From contig JADCRB010000022.1 of assembly GCA_021464245.1 (NCBI GenBank), forward strand, positions 62,001-126,000: a stretch of 64,000 nucleotides of DNA, in the 5' to 3' direction. Made by a program: the position numbers and the translations under genes. The notes beneath the pieces are model-generated. The model searched no databases, was not told the origin of the DNA, and was given only the letters and a program-made list of their open reading frames with translations. This document shows, piece by piece, positions 47,376 through 60,800 of the stretch. Source of the stretch: Carallia brachiata (Eukaryota; Streptophyta; Magnoliopsida; Malpighiales; Rhizophoraceae). Each line of letters begins with the position of its first letter. Within the stretch, counting starts at the first letter, position 1.

Positions 47376-49920
47376 TCTTGGCATCTGGGGTGTCAAATGT
47401 GTAAAAGTTAATTACGCAGTGTTTATATAATCTGATTCATATAAAAAATATATAATTTATTTAATAATTTATTTTTTTTAAATTTTAAATGTATTTCATA
47501 ATTTAACACTTTAAATTTTTATGTAATAATAATTTTATTTTTACTTATACATAACTTTTTCAAAATTAAATTAAAATTAAGATAAATGTTAATGACTTGT
47601 CGACGTTGTCTTAATGATTGTCTGTAATAGAATAATTATTATTTTGTGTGCAATAATAATAATAAAATATAAAATAAAAAAATAATTTTTTATTACATAT
47701 TTTATAAATATGATTATAAAAAAAATTATTTATTACATTACAAGATAAATTCTTGAGTAATTTTTTTGTGGTATGTAATTGAACCCAATTAATTAAAAAG
47801 ATAGTCACACTGGCGAGGTCCACCCGCTTGGAAGCCGAAATGCTGGCATGTGCCGTGCCTCAGTTCACTTTCTCAACGGTGTTTTTGACTTTAATCTTAG
47901 GCAGTTCTTCTACCGGCGAACTTGCTTAACTAGTAATACGGCAATGCTAGATTTTCATAGACATTTATGACTTCAAAGAAAAATTAGTTTGCAAAATTCA
48001 AAACAATTATATTATAGTTATAATGAATGCCTTGTAGGTACTTCACTGTTGACGTTAATATTTGTACTTGAAAAGGTATGCATACTTATAAAAGTCAAAA
48101 ACTAAATGAAATTATGGAATAGGGATCTTTTATGCCAAATTTGTCGTGTCAAGGAGCATCTATTTTCTTAGACGAGATAATAGTGTGAGATTGGAGTTAA
48201 GGACGACAAAGGAAAAATATATATGAACACAAAAAAATTACTTAAAAGAAGCAGATACATAACAATCGACCGATAAAAATAAATAATTTTTCATTAGTTT
48301 TTTATTACAAATAGTAATTGTTTAGTTGTACAAAATAATCGATTTGTTATACTATATTTGTTCTATGTTTGTCATTTAATGTGTCTATATAATGGGAAAA
48401 AGAAACAAAAGAAATTAATGAATCTCTCCTCAGTCATATGGAAAAAGAAACAAAAGAAATTAATGACTAAAACAAACCTTCTCGCTCGCCGGATTCTTTT
48501 GCTAATTTTGGGTCGGGGACCAAATTCTAGGTCAGAGCACATGCCACTGCTCCCGGGCCCCAGCCCCTGCAAAAGTCAATCAACGAAGAAGAAGCCCCAC
48601 AAAAGCCATCACGTTGGTGGGTTGCGGCCCAACAGGGAAGTGCTGGTGACGGCCTCCACACTCCACTGTCGCTGCTGGGGTGGGTTCGCAATGCATTGAG
48701 TGGTACACCACTTCAGTCCGTTTGTATATCACCTTACCAATTAAGTGGTGTCGGTTTACTTTTCTGGGATACCGACTGCCGTTGCATTTTAAAAAAGAAG
48801 AATACTAGTATTTGGCAAATTTTTCAAAGGTTATTTGTTGATAATTTCCTCTAAAAATAGCTAAATGTGATATTGTTAGACCAAAATACCCTATAAATTT
48901 TTTTTTCCATTAATTTCTTAAATTTTAAGTCTAGTTCATGTAATTATTTGATCGTCAAACAACAATAACGAGTATTAATATAATTAAACATTACAAGTTT
49001 ATTTTATTTATCAATAATTATAATCAATAATAACGATAAAAAAAAAATAATTAGCAACGAGTAACAATAACAACCATTAACACCAATTAAACCAAACAAA
49101 CCATATATGGTCAAGATCTTAATTTCTTTTTTGTCATTTACCTTAATATTCGAGATTCATCCTATTCCATTGTTCAGTATGAAACGCAAAATAAGACCCC
49201 GTGACCGAGTTATATGAAAATTGATCTCGTCTTTCCTAATTCGGACTATGCTCTCCCAGATTTTTAAAAAAAAAAATGGTAGATTTAGTTTCCGACAAAA
49301 CAAATTAAAAATTTTCCTACGAAAGTTCACAATTAACAACCTATATACAAAAAATCTCATCATTAAAGTTAGATGAAAACAAATTATCATATTTCCCGCC
49401 GATCGATGAAAATTAAAATAGTACGTATGTATGAAAAAACAAAATTAGTTACAAACAAAAAACCCACAAATTAAATAAGCAAAAAAGAAATTAAAGAAAG
49501 GAGATAGACGCCCATTGGAGTAGAAGAATAAAAAAGAGACAACAACAACAGCAACAACGGCGACAAAAATACAGGCTGGAATCAAATATTGCCAGCGGTA
49601 TAAGCAAAATTGATTGAAAGAAAGGCACCCATAAAAAATTATTAAAAAAACCTCTAAAAAATCAAATTGGCCACGCAACACTTATAAATAGTTACGTAAA
49701 AAATCTGTAATTAATTTAATGGTACCAATAATTTATTTATTTTTTATTTTTTAAAATTTAATATAATTATTCATAATTTAATAATTTAAAATCACTATAT
49801 ATCCATCAAATTCTAACCTATACGCGTCTACTTAGATTTTCTCTTAAAAAATATCCTGACCGTCAGATTATTGGAATTGGGCGACGAAGGAGTCGTCGGT
49901 GGGGAGATATCTGCTGAAGT
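47376..49920. other. Intergenic, AT-rich
   Basis: No gene recognised. A 27-bp direct repeat (GGAAAAAGAAACAAAAGAAA and TTAATGA) occurs at about 48393 and 48440. Other open frames lack motifs. Confidence 0.4.
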
Positions 49921-49942
49921 GTCACCACCAAACCATCGCTGT

Positions 49943-50026
49943 CCACGTGGACCCACTTGATCCGTCATCCAACATAGGGCGCCGGTTTGGCTCCCTTGTT
50001 GCAGTACGTTGCCACCGACACGTGTG
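49943..50026. promoter_or_regulatory. Orphan pair of palindromic G-boxes
   Basis: TCCACGTGGA (CACGTG at 49944-49949) and ACACGTGTGG (CACGTG at 50019-50024) lie 75 bp apart in a local GC-rich patch. No gene start is recognised within 2 kb, so the target is unknown. Confidence 0.35.
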
Positions 50027-52516
50027 GCTCCCACAACCGAGCCAAACTCTCATAATCTTCGAATAAAAAAGGCGACTTGAAGTGAAATCGGTAAGAGTAG
50101 GAGAAATGGCCAATCATTAAACGCTTGCGGCTTTAATTTCTGTAAATTTTAATTGTTCACTAAGACTTGCACGTAAGATCGTTCCAGCTATTGCCTTCAT
50201 ACGTTATATATGCTTAATGTGAAAAGCAGCAACAACAAATTGTATAAATTAATTGATTATTATCGGACCAGTCGGTTCTAGGAGGAGGCAATGGAGCATT
50301 ACGCCCCCATCCTCCACATACACACACACACACACACAAAGATAGGAACTAGCATCTGGGTGAATAGAAAGCGGGTCGACATGAGAAGATCAAAGGAGGA
50401 AGGGTCTAGATCGTGACCATAAGACAAAAGAAAATTATAGAGTGTCGGGTAAGACCTCGGTATTAATATTTCGATACTCTAATTAGTAATAAATAAATAA
50501 AATAAAAGAATATAATATCTAAAGGAAAAATGAGATTACCTTAGAGACTAAAATATATATGAGAGATTTGATAGACTCTTATTGATTGAAGAAGAGTACG
50601 AATAAGAAAGGATATGATACTAAGTCTAACACCTAAAGTGTTAGTGAGATTGTAATCTTGTAAAGTTGGGTTCATGTTCATGTTGACGAGATCATAGTAA
50701 TCCCAGAAAAAGTATTAGCCCATTGGTCAATATTTGGACTCGAACTTAGGAATATTAGGCTAATATTGTACTGATATATATATATAGAAAAATATCTATA
50801 TATTACTATTCAGCTTAACAGGAAGAATTGTTTTACTTACCTTATGCGTTGGGTTCTACATCCACGTATGTAATTTTTTACTTCAAGGATGGTTAGTAGT
50901 CCGATTAGTCTGAAGTGTGCCTCTAGACTTCCAGGCAGGCGAACTCTTGCCTGGGCACACCACCCCCTCCTGCTCCATTAAAGGTCTCTAGTAGTCACTA
51001 AGTAACCAATGTTACCAAACTCAAAAAAAATTGTATTTTTTTTTAACTTCACTTATAAAATTTGTTCAAAGATCATGCGAGGTGATAGTTTAGATGGTGA
51101 TCCGACGTATGTTTTATATAGTTGGTCTAAGTTTAAATATATGTGCTATACAATCCCCTAACTAGAATGGACTGGGTGTCTTCACCTCATAATTAGACTT
51201 GAAAGATCTGATGATACAATTGTGAGAATCAGATTCGACAATCGTTAGGTGAACTATAAAGAAAACACGCTCAAATCTATCAATATTCGGGTGGGTTCTC
51301 TCTATAAGGTAAATTGAATAAAAATGTCAGTAGATGACCTATACTCTCAACCACATTAATTCATATATCGATGATGCACTGTTTTTTAAGTAAAAAAAGA
51401 ACGATTTGTTCCAAGACAATTGATATGGATGCACCACCTTGATTTTAACCATGGATCATCATATCCATTGACGTTCATTTATTGTGCGAAGAATTCCAAG
51501 GGGTTCAATTTAATGTCCTTTTAGATCTCCTGGTTCCTGGTCTAGCCGACAGTAGTTAATCTTAAGATTCCTAAAAGCCACGCCAGAGAACTTCATTAAT
51601 TGAACTTGTGTTTGTACTTTGCAGAGTCTTTAAAGTTTTCACCTCCAAGTACCCAAAAAGAAGAAAAAGGTTTTCTTCTGCTGCCTTTGATTCTTGACGT
51701 GTGTGAGGGTGCATAAGCAAACAATGTGGTACACTTTTTTTCTTTTTTTTTTTTGTTTTTCCTTCTAAGGTAAATGAGTCTATTTGAGTTACCAAGTGGG
51801 AGAAGCCAGCAGATATAGCCCGCAGAAATTATATAGCAGCAGTTGTTAACATATAAAATGACAATTTAAGATATTAAAATATAATTTTGAAATATTTTGA
51901 GAATATACAACAAATATTTTTAGAAAATATACCAAGTCTATGCCTTCACTTTTGAGTTATTCGTAACAGCTAGCCACCAGACAGGAGAAAAAACAAAGAG
52001 TTGTACAAATTGTGACGGAGGTAAAAGGGCATTTATTTAAAAAATTCTATTATATAACTGTATTTTAATATTACAATATAATATATTTGATTATACTTAA
52101 TATTTATTTATATTTTTTAATTTTTATTATTTAATAATTTATATTATTTTTTTTTCATTTAAAAAATCTCATACAATAATAAAAAAAAATCTCAACATGT
52201 CTTTAATTGGAAATTATAAATCTTTCCCTCGGTGGGGCGGGGGGGCCTTATATGCACATCGTGGTACGCGATGATTGGAGTCACGGTATGTAACGGCATC
52301 ATGGCCGTTAAAAATTAAAGCTGATGCAAAAGGGGACCCGCTACAAGATGGGGCCCACTCCCACCTAATTCCAATCTGGCATACGCAAATCATTCAGCCA
52401 AAATTCCACGCCACTGGCCAGTGATGACACTAATCACAGCTTTAAAGCAGCAGCTTACACACTGACACACACAGTGACGCCCAAACACCCTCTCCTCCAG
52501 CCTTCCGCCGACAAAA
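50027..52516. other. Intergenic
   Basis: No gene seen. It contains a (CA)n run at 50316-50338. The last few hundred bases are the FLA upstream region. Confidence 0.4.
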
Positions 52517-54250
52517 ATGCCGCACGCGCCGCCTCTCACCGCCGCTCTCGCTCTCACTCTCTCCTTCCTCTTCCTCAGCACCACCGCCAACGCCCATAAC
52601 ATCACGCACATACTCACCAAGCACCCGGAATTCTCCACCTTCAACCACTATCACCGTCACCCACCTCGCCGCGGAAATCAACCGCCGCGAGACCATCACC
52701 GTCCTAGCCCTCGACAATGCCGCCATGTCTTCGTTATTATCCAGAAACCTCTCCGTCTACACCATCAGAAACGTCCTCTCTCTCCACGTCCTCGTCGACT
52801 ACTTCGGGACCAAGAAGCTTCACCAGATAACCAAAGGCAGCACCTTGACCTCCACCATGTTCCAAGCCACCGGTGCTGCCCCCGGAACTTCCGGTTACGT
52901 CAACATCACCGACACCAGGGGTGGCAAAGTCGCTTTCGGCTCTGAAGACAACGGCGGCAAGCTTAGTTCTTTCTACGTCAAATCTCTGGTTGAGATCCCT
53001 TATAACATTTCCGTGTTGCAAATCAGCCAGGTGTTGTGATATTCCATTAATTTGCTTCTCTTCAGATTATACATATGTTCTGTTTTCCTTTTTGTCTTTT
53101 TTATAACATTTTTAGGCAGACCGATTGGTAAGGATAGAATAGTCGTTGAAAAAATTAAAAATTTAAATTTTTAAAATTTTTTATTAAAATTTTATTTTGT
53201 TAGGATCAATTGAATTATAAATTCACGAACGGTATTTTCCTATTTTCAATGCTTCGAAAGTGACTTTGATTGGTAATTGTAAGTCAAAGGTTGTAATTAG
53301 TTATCCTAGTTAGGCGCGATCGAAGTTGGACTGCTGTCGGCAGAGGTAATCCTTATTATTATTAAAAAGATAAAAACATAACCACGTTAAGTGAGCGCGC
53401 AGTTGAACTGATTAAAAATTTTAAATTTATATAAAATATATCACAAACTTAAATTTTGTGATAAGATTAAATTTATAATTTATTTACCGAATTTCACTCA
53501 CTTACTGGGGATAATATTTTAACTTTTTTTTTTACAATAATAATAATTATTATTATGATTATTATTAGTATTTCATTACTATATATGCATGAGCAGGCAC
53601 TGAATTCGGCGGAAGCGGAGGCGCCAACGGCGGCGCCGTCGCTGAATCTGACGGTCATTTTGTCAAAGCAAGGATGCAAGGCATTCTCGGATCTGTTGGT
53701 GGCTGCGGGGGCACTGGGCACATTCGAGGCGAATCTTGAAGGAGGGTTAACGGTGTTCTGCCCTGCCGACACCGTACTTAACGGTTTCATGCCTAAGTAC
53801 AAGAACTTGACGGCACCTCAAAAGCTGTCGTTACTTTTGTTTCACGGCTTCCCCGTGTACGAGTCCATGCAAATGCTGAAGTCCAATAACGGCGTCATGA
53901 ACACGCTGGCAACGGATGGGGCCAACAAGTTTGACCTCAACGTCCAGACCGACGGAGAAGACGTGACGTTGGAGACCAAGGTCAACACGGCGAAAGTAAC
54001 GGGGACCGTCAAGGATGAGGAGCCGTTAATTGTGTACACGATTGATAAGGTTCTGCTGCCTAAAGAGTTGTTCAAGGCAGCTCCGGCACCCAAGGCCAAG
54101 GCGGCGGATCCGCCGGAGGCTGATGCTCCGGCGGACGAAGATCCGGCTGATCAGACGGCGGATAGCAAAAATGGGGTTGGCAGAATGGACGGTGGGAGAT
54201 TAATTATCATTACATGGAGTCTTTGCCTGGGAGGATTGATGTTTCTTTGA
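52517..54250 (+). CDS. Fasciclin-like arabinogalactan protein (FLA1/2-like), frameshifted exon 1
   Basis: Cell-surface, probably GPI-anchored adhesion-type glycoprotein. Exon 1 is 52517-53031 and exon 2 is 53597-54250, with a GT-AG phase-0 intron. A signal peptide (ALALTLSFLFLSTTANA) precedes AHNITHILTKHPEFSTFNHY, the FLA1-type mature start. The first fasciclin domain then continues in another frame with THLAAEINRRETITVLALDN and VLVDYFGTKKLHQITKGS. Exon 2 begins with a short Ala/Pro spacer (AEAEAPTAAPSLN). The second fasciclin domain has GGLTVFCPADTVLNGF, KYKNLTAPQKL and NNGVMNTLATDGANKF. An Ala/Pro/Asp-rich AGP region and a hydrophobic GPI signal (RLIIITWSLCLGGLMFL) follow. The exon 1 shift lies just after NHY at about 52653 and fits a 2-base loss in TAT(CT)CACC. 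The order of domains matches Arabidopsis FLA1/FLA2. Confidence 0.87.
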
Positions 54251-54778
54251 TGTGATTATTGTGCACAATACAATAAAAATTTGATTGAGACCCATGCGTA
54301 TGGACAAGATAAGATATGGGGGTTGATTAGATTTTTTTTTTTTGGGAAAGATATTGATGTAAAAAAAAAAAAAATCAATAATGGGTTCCACTTGACTGGG
54401 ATGGTTTTGTCTTGTTTATTTGATTTCACTTATTTGTAAATGTATGTAATGGTGCTTGAGATTGTTTGGCTTTCGAATCCAATTTACGTTAGAAATTCAA
54501 TAATGGTCGACCTTGCAGTTTTCTTTTGTATCTAATTTTAATTCCAGTTGTAATTTTCAGTTTTAAAAATCACTCTGATATTTTTTCAAAAAAAGAAAAT
54601 TGATATCGCATAGCAAATTAAATTGGCCTCTTAGTTTTGTTGTTTATTTTTTTAGCCAACAAAAGTAATAATTTTAAAAAAAAAAGTACATCGTGCCAAT
54701 GTTTATGACGGTATGTGCATGACCAAGTATTGATCAATTGGACGATGTGGCAAGGCACCATCATTTTGCCAAAAAAGG
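54251..54778. other. FLA 3' UTR and flank
   Basis: No gene. The first 100 bases have a diverged duplicate at 63673-63770. Confidence 0.5.
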
Positions 54779-54855
54779 GTCTTACATATGTTTTTTTTTT
54801 TTTTTTTTTTGATTAAAAGGGTGGCCGAAGCCTTACAGTAAGTCTTACATATGTT
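54779..54855 (-). mobile_element. Inverted LINE tail with 14-bp target duplication
   Basis: Direct repeats GTCTTACATATGTT at 54779-54792 and 54842-54855 flank a 49-bp insert (54793-54841) that begins with a long T run. Read on the minus strand it ends TTTTAATC followed by poly-A, the same tail type as the plus-strand insertions elsewhere in the window. Confidence 0.75.
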
Positions 54856-56646
54856 ATTCAACTACTAACTGCAATGAATGCACAAAGGAAACACATAAAC
54901 GAGAACGCAAATGAGCCCAATAAGTACTAACAATAGACGAAAATAAGGACCCAAAGAAGGCCGTTTATTTCAATGGGCCGAAATCCAAATTAGTATTCTA
55001 CAATAGAAGAAAATGAGGGCCCATAAAAGGCCATTTGTTTCAATCAGCCAACGAGAATCCTTTATTGGACGCAGTATTAGCTGCAGTAATTGGAGAAATT
55101 TTCTTTCAACTACCAAATATGAGATTCGATTCTTGGATTTATTGCTCCACCCTCTCATCCCCTATTAGTTGGTCTCCAGTTCTCAAAGACTAAAAAACAA
55201 AAAAAAAAAAAAAGATCCTTTATTAGCTTAAACACAACTTTTATATTTTCTTGGGCTGTAGTAAACAGAGAGGGGCAGGAACAAGGTTTGGAAAAATTTG
55301 AGTGCAAAGAACATAGAAGAAAACTTAAGAGGGGCACAGTTATAGTTGGTTAGTTAAGTCTGATCCGGAGAATGGTCCCGTCCGTAGTGGGGAAATCCAA
55401 TTAGTAGGTTTGCCAAATGCACTTGATGCTTTTAGCGAACGCAAGTTCTCAACGCAATTTCCAGCGCAAGTTTGACGGAAAATTTCATAGGCAGGCAGAT
55501 TCGTGGTGTCTACATAAAATTTTCCCGAGTATATTTTGCTCTCGCGTGAAACAAATCTGTAAGAACCTTCAAATTAGCAATACCCAAAAGTCATCTGCCT
55601 AGAAAATCAACAAAATAGACTGTCAATGTCAGCGAGTGCCACCCAGGCAAGCGGTTTAACACGAGACGCCTGTGGAGGTTCGCTAAAATTTCGGCTGGCG
55701 GATAGGGTTCAAGTTATGCCTAACTCACCCTCGGGCTTTCAACTCTTCTTGGTTGACATCATAACAGGATGATGCAGGAGTAGACAGGCCTACATTGGTC
55801 CGCAGTTAGCTTTTACTTTTGTAATGGGCTTCGCCCTCGAATTGAACGGAAAAAAATAAGAACCTAACTAAAACATTTTAGGGCCCAGGTTCTTGGTCAG
55901 ACGACTAGATTCGTGTTACGGAGAGGGAATTACACTCAATTTAATTATAAACGTTTAAATATTTCTAATCAAATCTTAAATTTATCAGTTTTTTTACAAA
56001 TTAGTCCTTTCATTAACAGAAATCAGTCAAACCAATAAACATGATGGTTGACCAAACAGAGATAAATAAAAGATTCCTAAATAAGGTTTCTTTTGTATTT
56101 TTCTATTTTAATCAAGTTCTCAATGTTCTAAACATTTTCAATCAAGTCCAAACATTCTAAAATTTTTTCAATTGAGTCCTCTAAAACTGTATATATGACT
56201 TTGTTTATTCATTTCCGTTTGGTCAATGGTTAGTTTTAATGGTTTGACTAAATTCCATTAACGGAAGAACTCGTTTGTAAAAGAATTGAAAAGTTTAGAA
56301 CTCAATTGAAAAATTTAAAAGGTTTAGAATTGAATTGAAAAAAATTTATAAACGTTTAAGATTAAAATGAGTATTATCTCGTTTGTGAGAGGTATGAAGA
56401 GATACAAAATTTCCCTTTTCAATTATTCCGTGGAAATTGTTAATTTACGCCCCCATCAGACTTTTAAAAAAGATTATTTGATCATCCTTACCCAAATATT
56501 TGTCATGTATGACTGTTCTTAATGCAATTCTAATGAGTTAACTAGTCCGCACAGCTATATATTGTGGAGTATCAAAGGCATTCAGCATTTTCACGTTTGA
56601 AGGACGAAACAGCAAACAATATAGTGTCCCGTAATTTTCATATTTC
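54856..56646. other. Intergenic
   Basis: No exon recognised. The patch 55620-55830 is less AT-rich and may be old repeat sequence. The stretch before 56647 is the P450 upstream region. Confidence 0.35.
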
Positions 56647-57572
56647 ATGAATTTCCCAATGATCCAATTCATCTCTTTTACTTTCCTCTATACCTTTGCT
56701 CTGCTCTTCTCATTGTTGCTAGTTAGATTATGGCGACAATCAAAGTTTTCGATCCACAAAATGCCTCCAGGCCCCCAAAAGCTCCCTCTTATAGGGAACT
56801 TGCACCAAATTGGTTCATTACCGCATCTTTCCCTAAGAAACCTTGCCAAGAAATATGGACCTATCATGCATCTACAACTTGGTGAAGTATCTGCGGTAAT
56901 TGTTTCATCCCCAGAAGCGATCAAAAATGTGTTCAAAACAAACGACCTGAGCTTCGCGCAAAGGCCTATTCCTCTTGGTATCGAGATACTTGAATATGGC
57001 AATTATGGCCTAATCTTTGCCCCGTATGGAGACCACTGGAGGCGGCTCAGGAAAATTTGTACCTTGGAACTCCTAAATGCAAAGCGGGTCCAGTCATTTG
57101 GATGAAAACGAGAAGACGAAGTGGGGAATCTTACACGACTCATTTCTTCTCAAGAAGGTGTTATCGTCAATCTAAGCAAGTATCTTTCCGCCATGGCAAA
57201 TAATGTGGCATCACGCGCAGCATTGGGCGAGAAATGCAAAGATGGAGACGAATTCATGTCATTGCTAAGCAGAGCAATGGTACTTGGCGGAGGGCATAAC
57301 TTGGCTGATTTCTTCCCTTCCATTAGATTTCTTCCATACGTAACTGGGATGCAGCTGGAATTGGTGAGAATACAAAAGAAGATCGACAAGATTCTTGACA
57401 ATAATCAACGAGCGCAAACAAAGAAAATCTGCACCCTACAATGCTGAATCCAATCACAACAATTTACTTGATGTGCTTCTAGACAGTCAGGAGTCCGATC
57501 GGTCTGAGGTGCATCTCACACGCGACCAAATCAAAATTTTGATCATGGTACGACTTTAATGCAAATACAGTA

Positions 57573-57781
57573 TGTTGGCGTGAGCTGCACACAAAGTTAT
57601 TTGTCAAGATTATTTCTTAGATTGTAGTCTTCTACTAAAACAGCAATTACGTGATTCTAGGGGCTATTATTTGGGTACCTTATTTTATTTTCCTTATTCT
57701 AGCAGAACTGATGTACATATAGAAGGGAAGCTTTGCAGTGTAAACATTATGGAATAAAAATCATACTTCTTCTTTTCATCA
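57573..57781 (+). repeat. 5' LTR of the copia element
   Basis: 209 bp, TGTTGGCGTG to TTTTCATCA. It differs from the 3' LTR at a single base (TTATTTGGGT here, TTATATGGGT there). Confidence 0.95.
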
Positions 57782-57851
57782 TGGTATCAGAGCATCGATC
57801 CAAGACTCTGTGAAAAAAAAAAAAACAAAACAAAAACAAAAGGAACAAAAG

Positions 57852-60800
57852 ATGGAAGAGGGGACGGTCACCTCAAAGACCACTACCATGAGAGGAAAAT
57901 CTCAAGAAGAAGAATCCAGTCTTGGAGATTTGTCCTCTAGATTAACTCAAATACTAAGCCAGAATCCTACGACCTTGAGTCCAGAACTAGGAGCAGCGAC
58001 TATCGGCGTCAAGTTAGATGGCAGCAACTACGGATTGTGGTCCCAGATTGTTGAGATGTACATTGCTGGCAAGGACAAACTGGGATACATTAATGGAGAC
58101 ATCCCACAGCCTCCTGACAATGATCCAGGATTTAGAAGATGGAGGACTGAAAATGCGATTGTGAAAGGTTGGCTAATTAATTCGATGGATCCAAAATTAA
58201 TTGGCAACTTTATTCGATTTCCTACGGCAAAAGCAGTATGGGATGCAGTGGCGATGACCTTCTTCGATGGTGGGGACACGTCCCAAGTATATGATCTTAA
58301 GAGGAGGGTAGCAAAGACGAAACAGGGAGGGGGGTCTATTGAGAAATATTTAATCTCCTCCAAGGCTTGTGGAGGGAAATTGATTTTAGGAGACCGAATC
58401 CAATGGATTGTGAGGCAGACATAAAGAAATACAACGAAATTATTCAAGAAGATAGAGTCTATACTTTTTTGGATGGCCTAGATGAACGACTCGACAAGAT
58501 CAGAGGGGATGTGTTGCAGCTAAAACCATTCCCCTCAATAGAACAAGCCTATGCTATTGTACGACGGGAAGATCTTAGGCAAGCAGTGATGCTCACCAAA
58601 GGAGACGGAGATTCAACTCCTGGAGGGGTGATGGTATTAAAAAGCAAGTCAAAGCAGGCAACGGTGGAGCTATCAGGAGAAGGGAGGCCAGGTGCCTATA
58701 AGGCGAAGTTGCAAGGTGTCGAAGGAGGGTGTACCCACTGTGGAAATAAGAAACACACGAGGGAGACATGCTTTAAGCTCCATGGATATCCAGAGTGGTG
58801 GCACGAGTTGAAGTCTAAGAAGAAACAGGAGAGCACTGGTAGGGATCACTCAAGCCGAGCAGCATTAATGGACGCCGGAGGACCTTCACAACTATCTCTG
58901 GTTCATCACGATGGAAAAAAAGAGGCAATTGAGTCTTATGGAGCAGCATTTGTTCTGACCTCCAATGAAGCAGAAGTGACAAAAGAATTAGGTAAACATC
59001 AGTGGATCATAGATTCGGGGGCTACTGAACATATGACATTTGATGGTTATGATTTCCTTCGGCTAACCCACCCCAAGAGAGCTCATGTCGCTAATGCCAA
59101 TGGTGTAAAATACCCCGTTACAGGGGCTGGTGAAGTGCAACTGTCAAAGACATTATCACTCTCCAACACACTTTTAGTCCCTTCTCTGGCAAATAAATTA
59201 TTATCGATTGGGCAGATAACAGAGGAATTAAATTGTTGCGTACTGATGTATCCCAATTTTTGTGTGTTTCAGGATATTCTCACCAAGGAGATTATTGGTC
59301 ATGGTACTAAACGGGAAGGGCTGTACTATGTTGACGAGATTACTCCGGGGCAAGCGTGTTTGGCAAGTCAGGCAGACAGTCGAGAGAAGCAAATCTGGAT
59401 GTGGCACCGTCGGCTAGGACACCCCTCATTTGGGTATATGAAAGCTTTATTTCCGAGTTTATTTTTTGGTCTTCAGGAGTTGCAGTTTAAGTGTGAAGCC
59501 TGTTTACTGGCTAAGAGTCATCGGGTTTCGTTCCCTCTAAGTACTACCCGTTGTCGAACACCCTTTACTTTAATTCATTCAGATGTCTGGGGTCCGGCGC
59601 CAGTAGAAGTACAGTCCGGAATTAGATGGTTTGTGACATTCGTGGATGATTGTACACGTATGACTTGGCTTTACACTATTAAAAATAAAAGTGAGGTATT
59701 TGGTGTTTTTTGCTCCTTTCATGAAATGGTCAAGACACAATTTTCTGGAAAAATCCAAATTCTAAGATCCGACAATGGTGGAGAATATAAAAATGGAATT
59801 TCAGAAATATTTTGAGATACATGGTTTGATTCATGAAACAACATGTTCTCAAACTCCACAACAAAATGGCATTGCAGAAAGGAAAAATAGGCACATCCTA
59901 GAGATAGCGAGGGCCCTGTTAATTGCTGGAAATGTACCTAAACGTTTCTGGGTTGAAGCAGTAGTTACGGCTATATATGTGATGAACAGGATGCCTTCAC
60001 GAGTTCTTGACTTTAAGACCCCGTTGCAGGCCCTCTCAAAATTCAGTCATACCATCGGTACTCATGTTGCCACCAAGGATATTTGGGTGTGTAGCGTTTG
60101 TCCATATTCACAAAAATCAGCGAACAAAATTGGATCCAAATGCAGTAAGGTGTGTGTTTTTGGGATATGGAGGACATCAGAAAGGATATAGGTGCTTTGA
60201 TCCTAGCACTAAAAAATGGTATGTATCTATGGATGTAACATTTGTGGAAGAAGAAAATTTTTTTAGAACTCCACCCACATCCAGGGAGGGTAATGTTGAA
60301 GAGAACAATCGGGTAACATGGCCGGGATTTGGTGGAGTCATTTTTGAAGGAGAACCCAATGAAGCTGGAAAAGAAAATCATGCTTTATCCCCACAAGAAG
60401 AAAACGTGAGGGAAGAACTTGAAGGGTGTATTGAGGAAGCAAATGTTGAAGAGCCAGAACAGCCCTTACCCGAACAGACTTTGGACCATGACCAATCTCC
60501 AGAGAGTATCCAAGAGGTAACAAACTCTAATCCTGTCTGAAAATTCTGATGATGTTTCTAGTGGATATAATCTGCCTTTCAGATCAACACGTGGAGTACC
60601 TCCAAATCGATATTCCCCTGAGGTGGAGAACCGAAAGGCAAGATACCCAATTGCTAATTTTGTGAGCACCAAAAATATACAGGGTCCGCTGGTAGCATTT
60701 GCCAACAAACTGACCACAGAATATATTCCATCCTCAGTGGAAGAGGCATTAAAAAATCCAAGATGGGCACAAGCAATGCAAGAAGAGATGGAAGCACTAC

